NCBI GenBank assembly: GCA_036874045.1
Contig: CM072340.1
Coordinates: forward strand, 7,641,001-7,705,000
From: Cymodocea nodosa
Lineage: Eukaryota; Streptophyta; Magnoliopsida; Alismatales; Cymodoceaceae
DNA: 64,000 bases
Direction of reading: 5' to 3'
Below are positions 1-10,662 of this stretch, one piece after another (the first letter of the stretch is position 1; every line of letters starts with the position of its first letter). The position numbers and the translations under genes were made by a program. Below the pieces are notes generated by a model. It was not told the origin of the DNA and did not search any database. It saw only the letters and a list, made by a program, of their open reading frames with translations.

Positions 1-257
1 TATTAGTTGCAGTGCAAGTAAATCTAAGACTAAAATTCCTTTTATTATGAAACAATGTAATAAATATGTAGAAGTAGGTACTTCAAGGGATGAATCATGT
101 AGTAATAATATAAACCAATGTGATTTATCTAAATGTACTTCTAACATGACTATCAATGTTTCTAAAAATCTTGTTTCTTGTTCTAGAAATTCAATTACTA
201 ATGCTTCTAAAATTTTAGACAATTGTAGTAAACTAGAAATTCAGGAACCTGAGCATG
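1..257 (+). pseudogene. gag: Sirevirus gag, C-terminal segment (S1, left copy)
   Basis: Codes for the Ser/Asn-rich tail of Sirevirus Gag, downstream of the zinc knuckle and coiled coil. It starts before the window and is read in the frame with ATG 47. It matches the right-hand copy at 63587-63842 almost residue for residue (KTKIPFIMKQ, VEVGTSRDESCSNNINQ). The frame is cut at base 257 by insertion of Athila element A; it resumes at 22596 after the duplicated target GCATG (253-257 and 22591-22595). The function of this part of Gag is not known to me. It is a broken gene. Confidence 0.8.
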
Positions 258-2268
258 TGTTTAGAATGAAAAAGTACATAATATTAATGGTTAAATGATG
301 GTTAATTGCATAATATTTAGCTTATTATATGAGAATTAAGCCATTATGTTATAATTGCACTATTATATACTTTAATGAAAGAATCTACATAAATTCAGGA
401 AATTAACGTTAATTAAGTATATTTCTGAAGTGTTAGTAAGTTGTAGGTTTTTAATTCCTAAGTATCCGAATTTTCTGTTATTTTAGAGAGTTATATTGCA
501 TGTACCAAACAGTTATGTTTTAAATGCTTAAAGAATATTTTATTATTTCCTAGAGTACACGTGTTGTAACCATAATGCATGACTTAAGTGGATTTTTGGT
601 AAGTTATCTGTTAACTATCCGAAATGCATCTAGGCATTAGATAGTTAGAGTTGCAAGTATTCGAAATATCTTTTTATTATAAAACTACTTGAGGACACGT
701 GTCATGATCTGGAAACTTGACTTAAGTTATCTTCCGGAAGGTTAGGTGCTAACTATCCAAAATGCATATATGTTTTGGATACTTATAGTTGTAACTATCT
801 GAAACATTTGAACTTGTTATTTCTTTACTACATGTGTTTTATCGATGAATCAATGAAGTCAGTCCATTGAGTTATCTATAACTCCACGGACTATTTATTT
901 TCTAATATGCTACTATAGCAGTTGTAGAAACAGGAAATTCGAAGGAAAACCACGATTGCACGTATCATGTAGGAATTCACTTGTGGAATGAAGAAGAAAT
1001 CATCATCATTGAATGAATGAAGGAAATCCAACCGATCATTTAGGTAGAAGTAGTTACTACAAAAAGAAATATAAAAGAAGAGGAGAAAGACAAAGAAAAA
1101 GTGTGTGCAGATGTGGAGAACCATGCTAACTACAGGAAGTGTCGGAAGTTCCTTGAAGCTCCACACCACCACCAAAATCACCAACCATCGGAGGTCTGTG
1201 AGGATACTTTCTTGATGTCGGGTCGATTCCAAGCCAAACACGGTGATTGACAACCACTGTGAGGAGTGATTGCGTCGCGGGAAGGGAAGCCATTTTCACC
1301 AAGCATCGACTCATATCTTAGGAGATCGTAAAGCTTCTAGCCTTGGTTTCGGGTTGATGCCAGTATGCTGAAGAGGAGATCATCTTACAATTCTTGATTC
1401 GTGATTCTATAGGAAGAGGCTGCAAGATTGTAAATGATTAAGTTTTTAGTGGTGTAATCACGTCGCATGTAGTGACGAAAGTTTTTACTATCAATAGAGA
1501 TTTTTTACATTTCACCTTTCGCTCATCTTTAGGAACATATCAAAACAAAAATACCAAAAACAACAAATTATCTATGTTTACATTTAGTATTAAAGTGTTG
1601 TATTGTTTGTTTTTTATCGTGATTAATGTTATCATTGTCAGTATTGTGGATGCTTTTATGTTTGTTTGATTCAAAAAATAGAAAATAGTTTTATAGTTTA
1701 CTGAAATTGAATCATTCCAAATACTTAAAGATTTTAATGGTTACTATTTGAAATATCTGAATGTTAGTGTTGCTTAATGATGAATCTAATATTAACTAAC
1801 ATTAAAGAGCTTAATTGGTGTTATTTACATTCTATGGAACCGCCCAATGGTTGGCCGAATTCCTCTGTAAATAGTAGTATTTAATTGGAAAGGTAGGCTC
1901 GTGGAGTTAACTTAAGTCCACGAGGTTAGTTTATTGAGTTAGCCATAAATCCACAAACTAAGTCCGTTGAGTTAATTGTAACTCAATGGAGTGTTTAACT
2001 GAACACATATAAACTCCAATATAAAAATCGGAACAGTACACAATTCTTACTCAATCTCTATGGGATCAACCTGTACTTGCACACAAATACAATATACACT
2101 GTGCACTTGTAGTAAAAAAAACAAATTGGATTTAATAACTAATTTTTGTGAAAGGTTGTTTGTTTACTTCTAAAAGTAATTATTTATATAAGCATCAAAA
2201 CAAATTAAACAAGTTTTCCAACACTGCTGTATAAACAAGTTTCTGATTTAACTTTTCACAACAATACA
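258..2268 (+). repeat. 5' LTR of Athila element A
   Basis: About 2.0 kb, TG...CA bounded, repeated at 14960-22590 and, in diverged form on the other strand, in element C. It holds a CGGATAGTTA/ACTTAAGT/ACACGTG block (about 570-790), a GC-richer segment (about 1090-1400) and an inverted TTCGTTGAGTTA cluster (1895-1995). Near the 3' end is a GTGCACTTG motif (2100-2109) that the LTR of B also has (GTGCACTTGC). Confidence 0.9.
1126..1314 (-). other. Antisense short ORF in the GC-rich part of the A/C-family LTR
   Basis: A 62-codon open frame on the strand opposite to the element. Related frames lie at the same LTR position in all four A/C-family LTRs: 1126-1314, 21448-21636, 46343-46540 and 59337-59546. 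Shared residues include KMASLP, SLLT and VWLGI. The surrounding block is clearly richer in G and C than the rest of the LTR. I do not recognise the peptide. It may be a remnant of captured sequence or chance openness of a conserved LTR block. Confidence 0.3.
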
Positions 2269-2275
2269 AGTTTTC

Positions 2276-2296
2276 TAGCACCATTGCCAAGGATTG
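2276..2296 (+). other. Primer binding site of element A (Asp-tRNA type, decayed)
   Basis: TAGCACCATTGCCAAGGATT begins seven bases after the 5' LTR and is a mutated form of the intact site in element B (TGGCGCCGTTGCCGGGGA). It would prime minus-strand cDNA synthesis. Confidence 0.8.
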
Positions 2297-2374
2297 AAAA
2301 GCTAAGCAACTGTGAGTGCTATTTTGTTTTAATAGCAGAGGGAGTGTTGTGTGTTTTATTTTCTAATTGAGAAT

Positions 2375-2674
2375 ATGGCATATGCTTATACTTAAAGATT
2401 TCTGAAACCTGTAGTTAGCATATGTGAATTCTGCAATTTGGAAGGTCACAACATCTCTAATTGTTTGAAACTGAGACGATTGTAGATGGTTAGATCACAT
2501 GAACAACAAATGAATTATATTCAAGATAATAGAGCTGAGTATGAGAATCCTATAGTTTACCCAACTAATGTTCAGTTTAGAATGAGTAATATGTTGAGAG
2601 ACAATGAAGTTTGGGATTGGTGTACTAAGAAAAGAGAACGAAAAGTTTTAAGGAAAGTCTTTTTAGTTGAGTAA
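2375..2674 (+). pseudogene. Zinc-knuckle leader of the pol ORF, element A
   Basis: The 5' ORF starts at ATG 2375 (MAYAY), without a Gag core before it. A CCHC knuckle CEFCNLEGHNISNC (C-x2-C-x4-H-x4-C, 2423-2464) binds nucleic acid in Gag-type proteins. In-frame stops lie just after the fifth codon and before MVRSHEQ at 2486. Compared with element C, the roughly 240-residue linker between knuckle and protease is missing: the frame jumps from MLRDNEVWD to DWCTKKRERK. The same short start is seen in C and in the intact element B, so the missing 5' Gag core is a family trait. Confidence 0.75.
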
Positions 2675-2689
2675 AGTAGTTCACTATTT

Positions 2690-3160
2690 CTACCACAAAT
2701 GCTTAAAAAGTTATCTAATCCTGGAATCCCTGTTATATCATGCACAATAGGAAATACCATTCTAGAAAGAACCTTAATAGACCTAGGTGCAGGTATAAAT
2801 GTTATGTCTAGTAATATATTTGCATCCTTAGGATTAGAAGGCTTAATCCCTATTAGGACTGTCATTCAATTAGTTGATAGAAGTATAAGATACCCTAGAG
2901 GAAAAATAGATGTCCTAATTAAAAAGAAAAAACTTCATATATCCTATTGATATTGTGATTTTGGATTCCCAACAAATTAAGCATCAAAATTATGATACAT
3001 TTTTAATTTTGGGAAGGCCATTTTTAGCAACATCAGGGGCTGTTATAAATTGTAAAACTGGAGTAATGAAGCTAGTATACTATAGACTTTTTGAGGATAC
3101 TTTATTAAAAATTTTCCAACCAGAAAAGTTTTAAGAGTTAGAAATGTCCTTACATATTAT
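2690..3160 (+). pseudogene. Aspartic protease, element A
   Basis: Encodes a retropepsin-like domain that would cut the polyprotein. The catalytic motif lies in LIDLGAGINVM (about 2777-2810; D-x-G type, as in other Athila proteases). The flap-side segment LILGRPFLAT is readable near 3006-3035 in another frame. A frameshift follows KGKIDVLI (about 2920), and a stop lies near 3133. The domain matches element C (57250-57640) and B (about 39640-40060) throughout. It cannot give a functional product. Confidence 0.8.
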
Positions 3161-3429
3161 AGACTTTTTAGAGGACGAAGGAGATGTGTTAGATGATGTG
3201 ATTCAAGAAGAATTAAATAGGTAACTAAATTCTGAAACTTTAGAAGTAAGTGAAAGCATAAATGTAGAAGGAGATCAAGAAGAGATTTATATAGAAGATG
3301 AAAATGTTCAATTAGAAGCTCTAGCTTCTGATGGTCAACATTTAGATTTAAAACATTTACCTCTTGAATTAACTTATATATTTCTGGAAGAAAAACGGAC
3401 ATGTCCAATCATTATTGCTTCAGATTTAA

Positions 3430-4855
3430 AAGATGATCAAATTTGTAAATTAAAGAAGTAGTAAAAACTTATAAAGAGGCAATAGGATGGACTATGGCTG
3501 ATATAAAAGGGTTAACTACAACTTTATGCTGTCACCACATATATTTAGAAGAGAATGCTAAACTTGTTAGAATTCTTGAGAGGAGATTAAATCCAAACCT
3601 TAAAGAAGTAGTCAGGAAAGAAATAGTGAAATGGTTAGATAATGACATAATTTATCTGATTTCTAATAGCTCATGGGTTAGTCCAATCCATGTAGTTCCC
3701 AAGAAATCTGAATTAACAGTTATTAGGAATGAAAGTCAGAACTTGATACCTACTAAAATTCGATCAGGTTGGAGAGTATAATAGAAAGCTGAATATTGTG
3801 ACTAGGAAAGATCATTTTCTCTTACCTTTTATAGACCAAATGCTAGAGAAATTAGCAGGGCAAGAATATTTTTGTTTTTTAGACTGTTATTAAGGATATA
3901 ACCAAGTTGTAGTAGCATTAGAGGATCAAGAGAAAACAACTTTCACCTGTCCTAATGGAATTTATGCTTTTAAGAGAATGCCATTCGGATTATGTAATGC
4001 ACCAGTTACCTTTCAAAAGTGTATGCAGCGTATATTCACTTGAATGACTGAAGATTTTTTAGAAATATTTATAAATGATTTTACTGTATATGGAACTTCA
4101 TATGAAGTGTGTTTAAACAATTTAAACCAAGTATTAAAATGCTGAGTGGGAAAAAATATGATTTTAAATTGGGAAAAATGTCACTTCATGGTTAAACAAG
4201 GAATAGTCTTGGGACATGTGGTTTCAAAGAAAGGGTTGGAAGTAGATAAAGCTAAAATAGAAGTAATTTCTAATCTACCAGAACCTAAATCAGTAAAAGA
4301 TATTAGATCATTTCTAGGATATGTTGGATTTTATAGAAGATTTATTAAAGATTTTAGTAAAATAGCTAGACCTTTAACTAATCTATTAAAAGATGTCCCA
4401 TTCAACTTTGATAAAAATTGTAAAGAAGCATTTTTCAAGCTTAAAACTAGCTTATTTTCAACTCCTATAATACAAGTACTTGATTGGAGCCATCCATTTG
4501 AATTAATGTGTGATGCATCTGATTTTGGTGTAGGAGCAATGTTAGGACAAAAGATAGAAAAATCTCTTAGAGTGATTCATTATGCAAGTAAAACATTAAA
4601 TGATGCTCAAATTAATTATACAACTACTAAAAAAGAGCTATTAGCTGTTGTGTTTGCCTTAGAAAAGTTTAGATCATATCTAATTGGAGCTAAAGTGATA
4701 GTATACACGGATCATTCAACTTTAAAACACCTTATAGCAAAGAAAGCGACTAAACCTAGATTGATTCGATGGATATTATTATTACAAGAATTTGATCTAG
4801 AAATTAAAGATAAAAAAGTTGTGAGAATGTAGTAGAAGATCATTTATCAAGATTA
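3430..4855 (+). pseudogene. Reverse transcriptase and RNase H, element A
   Basis: RT copies element RNA to cDNA; RNase H removes the RNA strand. The RT N-terminus is at 3494-3781 (ERRLNPNLKEVV, WVSPIHVVPKKS), then stops and a small deletion remove the CID before YRKLN. The catalytic box reads FINDF near 4070, where B has FMDDF, so one active-site Asp is lost. The connection and RNase H lie in the longest open part (4146-4832): [14 protein letters not shown] near 4510, [23 protein letters not shown]. Frame breaks lie near 3780, 3895, 4045, 4145 and 4825. Decayed. Confidence 0.85.
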
Positions 4856-6232
4856 CAAATAGAAAAATCAAATATTGAAATTAAGGATAATTTTCCTGAT
4901 GAACAATTAATGACCATCAACACAATGCCTTAGTATGCAGATATAGTTAATTACTTAGTTACTAGTTTAACACCTAAAGATTGGAATAGACAGGATAAGA
5001 AATTATTCTTTTCAAGAGTAAAATATTACTATTGGGAAGACCCATACTTATTTAAGAAATGTCCTGATCTAGTCTTAAGGAGGTGTGTTCTAGAAACTAA
5101 ATATTAGAGCATATTGTCTTTCTGCCATGACCAAGCATATGGAGGGTATTTTGGTTAAGGGAAAACTACTGCAAAAATTCTACAATGTGGATTTTATTAG
5201 CCAACACTATTCAAAGATGCTCATAAATATTGCTTAAGTTGTTTAAGATGTCAACAAATTGGAAGAATATCAAAGAGGAATATGATGCCTCTAAATCCTA
5301 TTATTGAGGTTGAAATCTTTGATGTGTGGGGAATAGATTTTATAGGTTCATTTCCTATGTCTAAGCAATTTAATTATATATTGTTGGAGGTGGATTATGT
5401 ATCTAAATGGATAGAAACTATTCCTACAAAAACTATTGACAACAAAATGGTAATACATTTTATAAGAACTAATATAATTGCTAGATTTGGAATACCTAAA
5501 GCTATTATCAGTGATAGAAGAACTCATTTCTGTAATAGAAGTTTTGAAGCCTTAATGAAGAAATATGGAGTAAATCATAAAATTGCAACATCATATCATC
5601 TGCAAACAAGTAGACAAGTAGAAAGTGCAAACAAACAAATTAAGTTAATCTTAGAAAAAGTAGTCAATCCTACTAGAACAGATTAGGCTAATAGATTAAT
5701 AGATGCACTTTGGGCTTATAGAATTGCTTATAAGACAAGCTTAGGTATGCCACCTTTTAGACTAGTATATGGAAAAAGTTGTCATTTACTAGCTAAAATT
5801 GAACATAAAGCTTATTGAGTATTAAAAACTCTGAACACTAATTTGAATCAAGCTGCTAAAAATAGAAAAATGCAATTGATTGAATTAGAAGAATTTAGGA
5901 ATGAAGCTTATTTGAAAACTATAAGAGAAAAAGAGAAAATAAAGTTCTTGCATGATAAGAAAATTATTCCAAAAACTTTTGAAATAGGACAAGAAGTATA
6001 TCTTTACATGACTAAACTCCATAACCATCTAGGAAAATTAAGAACTAGATGGGCAGGATCTTATATAATTCGAAATATTTATTCCTATGGAGCTATTGAA
6101 ATTGAAAATCCTAAAAATTAGAATATATTTAAAGTAAATGGACAAAGACTTAGACCTATTCTAAAGATTCAAAAAAGTTTCTTTGGAATTATAAAAGAAG
6201 TAAAAGTAAAGGACTACTCGAGCTTTACTTAG
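4856..6232 (+). pseudogene. Integrase, element A
   Basis: Integrase joins cDNA to target DNA. The N-terminal zinc domain is degraded (AYGGYF near 5138 in place of ACGGHL; the CLRCQQIG cysteines remain near 5250). The core at 5282-5686 keeps WGIDFIGSFP (first Asp). The second block reads SDRRTHFC where SDNGPHFC is expected, and the third [12 protein letters not shown] keeps Glu. The C-terminal domain (5843-6232) has LGKLRTRWAGSYII. Several stops interrupt it (e.g. near 4933, 5105, 5685, 6120). The end at TAG 6230-6232 matches the integrase end in element C. Confidence 0.85.
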
Positions 6233-6904
6233 TAAGAAATTATCTAAATATAAAAAAAAACTTAATTAAACATAGTCACAGTTCAACTGAAAGAAATTAT
6301 CAATTTTACCGAAACATATATTAAAAGAAAAAATTGTTGTGGTTCAACCGATAGGATCCATTGGTTTGACCAAAACATAAAACAAAAAAATCTATATATT
6401 ATATTAAGTAAAATGTCGGTTTTACCGAAGTATAGTACTAGTTCAACCGATGGGAAAAAAGAAAGTCTTTAATTGCGGTTCGATTGAGGAATATAATGGT
6501 TTGATCGAAATTCTAAAATATTGAAAAATTAAGAATTGGTTGGATCGAAAATTCTTTAGTCTTGACTGAAGTAAAAATTATTATTATAAGTATTTTTATT
6601 AGTTATAACTTTACGGGAAGTCCGTTGAGTTACGCTTAACTCAATGAACTTACTCCATTGAGTCTAGGATAAGTTAACGAACTTACTTCGTTGAGTTAAC
6701 TATAACTCAATGGAGTACTGTAGTTAAGTCCATGGACTTAGTCCGTGGAGTTAACCGTAATTCCACAGAGAAGTGAGTGAGAGAGCGAGAGTTTACGCGA
6801 GAAAATGACCTGATTACCCGCCTAAAACTTAGGGTTTATTTATACTAAAACATAGGATTTGGTGACATTATCTGTAGAATCATTTAGAACTAAGAGCAGT
6901 AGAG
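6233..6904 (+). promoter_or_regulatory. Spacer between pol and env-like ORF, element A, with a possible internal promoter
   Basis: No gene. Bases 6270-6600 repeat short units of the type GGTTCAACCGA and CGGTTTTACCGAA. Bases 6605-6765 hold inverted TTCGTTGAGTTA/TAACTCAATGGA units. The AGGGTTT telo-box-like motif (6831-6837) runs into TTTATTTATACTA (6835-6847), a TATA-like stretch about 70 bases before the ORF. The same place in element C has AAACCCTA (53594-53601, plus-strand reading). A promoter is an inference from motif and position. Confidence 0.4.
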
Positions 6905-9183
6905 ATTAAAGTGATTCTGTTCCATTCTGTCACACCACGAAGACAAGATGACGTTTGAGTTCTAGGAGGAAGTTGACACCACGAGATTTCTCAGAGAATC
7001 AGAAGAATGGCATACAAGACAAAAGATCAGGAACACAACTCAGGAGAAAGAACTACAAAAAGTAGAATTTGACATCTTCTACTAGAGAAAAGTTTTAGTA
7101 GATTTAGATATAAAAATACCTTAGATTGTGGAAACGAGGATTAAAGTAGCAACAGAAGTTGCTGTGGATAGAGAAAGAAAAATCAGGCCAAACAATGAAG
7201 TTGCCCTAGAATTGATCTGACGCAAGTCTAGATTATGGTTCATACGACATATTGGTGGACATGCCTGGTGGGAAATCTAGGAGCAACAGAGGAAAGCAGT
7301 TGAAGAACCTGTAGCTGTAGAGCTAGTTGTTGAAAAACTAGTAACAAAGGAATAACAGCCAGGACCTTCAGTTCCAACAATAGAACCATTAAAATAAGTA
7401 ACTTGTGCTTGGTCGAGAACTGAAGAAGAAGACAAGGAGTTTGCAAGCTTGGTCAAAATAGCAAAAGACCAAGGTGATAATGAAGAAATGGCTCTAGCCA
7501 AGGCACATATTTTGTATGATGTCATAAAGAAAAGTGGGCTGAAGAAAAGTTGAGGGCCTAGTATAAAATCAAAGTAGAGCAGCATCAAGAAGCAGCTAGA
7601 TCAATGGTTGCAAAAGAAATTGAAGCTGGTCCTTCGAGACCAATAATTATAGAAAGTGTAGAATAGGGTGAGCCAATACGTATAGCTCAAGGGCCTATAG
7701 ATCTTATTTTTGTAGATTTAATCTCAAAGGAGGAAGAGGAAAACCAGGCACAACTATTTAGAAGAAGGAAAGGAAAAGAGAGTGCCTGAAGCTCCTATAG
7801 AGATTAAACCTGAGCTTAAAATATCAGAAGGGCATATAGAGCTCATTTTTGTTAACCTACTATCCGAATCTAAGGAGGAGCAGGAGTAGCAGCAGCAAGA
7901 GCAAAGAGAAGAAGGAAAATAGGCTGAAATTAGTTTGCAACTTATACAAATAGAAGAAAGTGAAGTTAGGGTAGAAGCTGATTTTCCCATGACTCCATCC
8001 CAATCTGCCACAGAATCAGAAAGAATAGTGACAATGCAGATTGGTAGTCAAGAGGAAGAAGAAAGAGAAGAAATTAAACAAGAAGCTGAACAAAAGCACC
8101 AAGAACAAGAGGGAAATATCTCAACAGATTCCACTGAAGAGGGAGAGACTCTTCAGCAAACTTTTGAGGGAATTCAAGAAAGAAGAGTTGAGAGTTTTAC
8201 TAGCTCTCCACCACAGATAGAAAGAGAGGTTGAAATGCAGGAATCTCTAGATTATTTCCCACAAACTCAAGTTTAGCATATTGAAGAAGAAATACAAGAA
8301 CAAATCCCTCTAGAGCAAAAAATTCAAATTCCTAACCCATTTGAAGCAACAGTTATGGATGAAGTATACTTTTGGAGTCAGTAAGCATATAACAAATATC
8401 AAGAGATAAAGGAGTATGATGTTATTTACAGTAGGCCAGTATATTAGATTGGAATAGAGGAAAGAATTATTTGAGTTCTAGGGTCTACTACAATTTATTT
8501 CTCAACAAAAAGGGCATGCCATATATGAAACTTTAGTGCCTTGTTTTTATGCAAACTTGAGAGAGGAAGAAGGAAATTTAATTTCTAACGTGGAGCAAGC
8601 TGATGTATAGATAACATCAGAGCTTCTCTACAACATTTTTGGATTGAAAAATGAAGGATTAGAAATCTGAGAAAATACAATTGCAATCGAGTGGATAGAA
8701 CAGGAAATAAAAGATTATTTAGCTATCAATCCTAGTGTGCCATTATTAAAAAGATTAAAGTACTTAAATGGTAAAGCACACATGGTAGCTAACATTTTGA
8801 TTAAAAATGTCTACCAACGACAAGGCCATGATATTGAACTAAGTTAGTTTGTTAAATAGGCCACATATGCAGTTGTGAACATAATTCAAGTAAACTGGTC
8901 TTCAGTTTTTATCTCCACGTTGAGAGCAGCATAGAAAAAATTATTTTATGGAGATTTGATACCAGTATTAATGGAGGAAAGTATTGACTTCACGAAATGA
9001 ACATCTAAAAGGATAAGATCTAGAGCCATTTCAGTGAAGGAGTATAGAAATTATAATGTTGCAGCTGTTGAGATATCAGGACCTTCTAGAGACATTATAG
9101 GAGCTATTGAATGGATAAATCAATTAGAGCAACAACTAGAAAAGCTCTAGAAGGAAGTAGATGAACTTAGGAAAAAAGACTAA
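6905..9183 (+). pseudogene. Env-like / putative plant transposon protein ORF, element A
   Basis: Third ORF of this Athila family. Its N-terminal half (about 6950-8370) is Glu/Gln/Lys-rich low complexity. The C-terminal half (about 8380-9183) has a conserved domain: YSRPV (about 8431), LFEF.GLL..ISQQKGHA, VPCFYANLREEEG, YLNGKAHM, VVNIIQVNWSSVF, LFYGDLIPVL, SKRIRSRAIS. It ends in a coiled coil (INQLEQQLEKL, stop 9181-9183). It resembles what databases call the putative plant transposon protein domain; no fusion peptide or clear transmembrane segment is seen, so 'envelope' is only a positional name. At least ten stops. The initiator present in C (53534) is lost here. The same domain occurs in the Sirevirus S2. 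Confidence 0.7.
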
Positions 9184-9640
9184 ATGTATTGTTCATCTAC
9201 TTATACTTGTATTGAAAAATATTTGACTGTATGTAAATGTAAACTATTTATATAAATGAATGTTTGAATTTCAGATGTTTTTGAATTCGTGTTTGTGAAT
9301 GAATGATATAATTGAGAACTGTATTGAATTGACTATTATATAACTACTTAAGGATGTGCAAGACTATTTAAAAGTTTTACAATTTTATGAATGACATGGT
9401 TAAATGCACAATGATTAGTTAAAGCTTGAATATATCTGCATAGTGAAAAGTAAAATGTAAATTCTACATAACAATAAATGAACTGTAAGTTAAATATGCA
9501 TATATTGTTCAGATTTAAATGAGTTTAAATTAGAACACTGCATTAATGACATGTATTTAACTTTATGTAAGTTGACAAAATGCAAGAGAATAAAATATAT
9601 ATATATATATATATATAGAAGTTAATACAAGGAGTAAGTT
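9184..9640 (+). other. Non-coding spacer after env-like ORF, element A
   Basis: AT-rich DNA with no open frame of note. It corresponds to 50880-51299 in element C. A (TA)n tract lies at about 9596-9617, where C has a poly-A/T run (about 50889-50906). Confidence 0.7.
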
Positions 9641-9910
9641 TTAGAAAAATTTGCTTGCTAAAAGAAAAGGTTCTATATGTATTTTATCTTTACCTTTTGG
9701 TGCAGTTGATTTAAATTCATATTTGCTAGTCGAAACTAGTAATGTATATCTATGGCATAGAAGGATTGGGCATATAAATATGAAACTGTTACATAATCTA
9801 TCAAAAAAACATTTAGTGAGATGTTTACCAAAGATTAAATACTCAAAGGCCTTTATGTGTGATGCATGTGAGTTAGGTAAACTTCATAAAAACTCTTAGA
9901 AAAATTTGCT
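9641..9910 (+). pseudogene. Copia GAG-pre-integrase fragment inserted in element A, flanked by 15-bp repeats
   Basis: Bases 9656-9895 encode part of a Ty1/copia pre-integrase and integrase zinc domain: LLVETSNVYLWHRRIGHIN with the HHCC His residues, then CDACELGKLHK. This does not belong to a gypsy element. The unit is flanked by identical 15-bp copies TTAGAAAAATTTGCT (9641-9655 and 9896-9910). Element C has the uninterrupted spacer at the matching place (about 50850-50880). So this is a later insertion in A, either retroposed with a target duplication or copied in during repair. The related S1 family could be the source. There is no start or end of its own and it is not a functional gene. 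Confidence 0.75.
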
Positions 9911-10662
9911 AAGTGTTAACTCAATGAAGTAAGTCTGTTGAGTTAACTTAACTCCACGAGGTCAATAATAAAATATAAGGTCACTTCGTTGAGTTATCTG
10001 TAACTCAACGAGGTTAGTCCATGGAGTTAACAAGTAGGCGACGAAACTAGTCCATTGAGTAAGCTGTAACTCAACAAGATTAGTTCGTTGAGTTAGAAAC
10101 AGTAACTAAAGCTAGTTCGTTGAGTTAACTGTAACTCAACGAGGTTAGTTCGTGAATTAAGATGAACGATTATTCTTTTAGCCATGAATGAAACTTCGGG
10201 GGTTTAGCGGTTACTAAAATTTGAAATTAGAAGTGGAACACGTATCCATGAAAATAAGAACCATACTGCATGTTACAAGACACGTTCTTGCAACGAGATT
10301 CATTTGCCTTATGGACATGCATTATAAATATAGAACAAAATGTTATTTACGAGCTATCAGCACTTGAGGAAAGAAAGAAAATTCGTTGGGGAACTGGAAG
10401 GAGAAGCAGATGATTCAACTTCATTCGTCAACAACTATTTATTGAAAACAAAGCATTAGACTGGTATGTAATTAATCTTCTGCTATTTTACTTTATGTTA
10501 AGAGTTTATGAGCACATGAATTCATTTTCCTAGCACTAAGCGATTAGTAAGAACACCTACACATGCTTATTCAATATAGAGGCTTATTGAAATATTTTCT
10601 GAATTGAACTTTAACGAAATCCTTAGGGGTGTAGCTAACCTTTTTTTAAAGGAGAACAAAGA
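9911..10662 (+). promoter_or_regulatory. Spacer with palindromic repeats, TATA-like box and possible leader intron before gag, element A
   Basis: Bases 9911-10155 hold five or more TTCGTTGAGTTA/TAACTCAACGAG pairs. TATAAATATAG at 10323-10333 is a good plant TATA box; element C has TATATATAAAATAG at the same place (50498-50511, minus). A conserved leader reading GELEGEA.DSTS.VN.YLL follows in both. It ends at CTG|GTATGTAATTAATC, a donor-like site (10464), with an acceptor-like ATATAG|AGG at 10579. The proposed intron is 116 bases here and 100 in C. I could not make the leader exon join the gag frame cleanly, so translation probably starts at ATG 10663. Confidence 0.5.

Noticed and set aside
2375-6232. 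Endogenous pararetrovirus
   Set aside because: Flanking LTRs, target duplications, primer site, integrase and polypurine tract all identify an LTR retrotransposon.
6905-9183. True retroviral envelope gene
   Set aside because: I see no signal peptide, fusion peptide or convincing transmembrane segment; the conserved part is a plant-transposon-protein-type domain.
9907-10155. CRISPR-like array
   Set aside because: Repeat units vary in sequence and spacing, are inverted pairs, and lie in plant retroelements.
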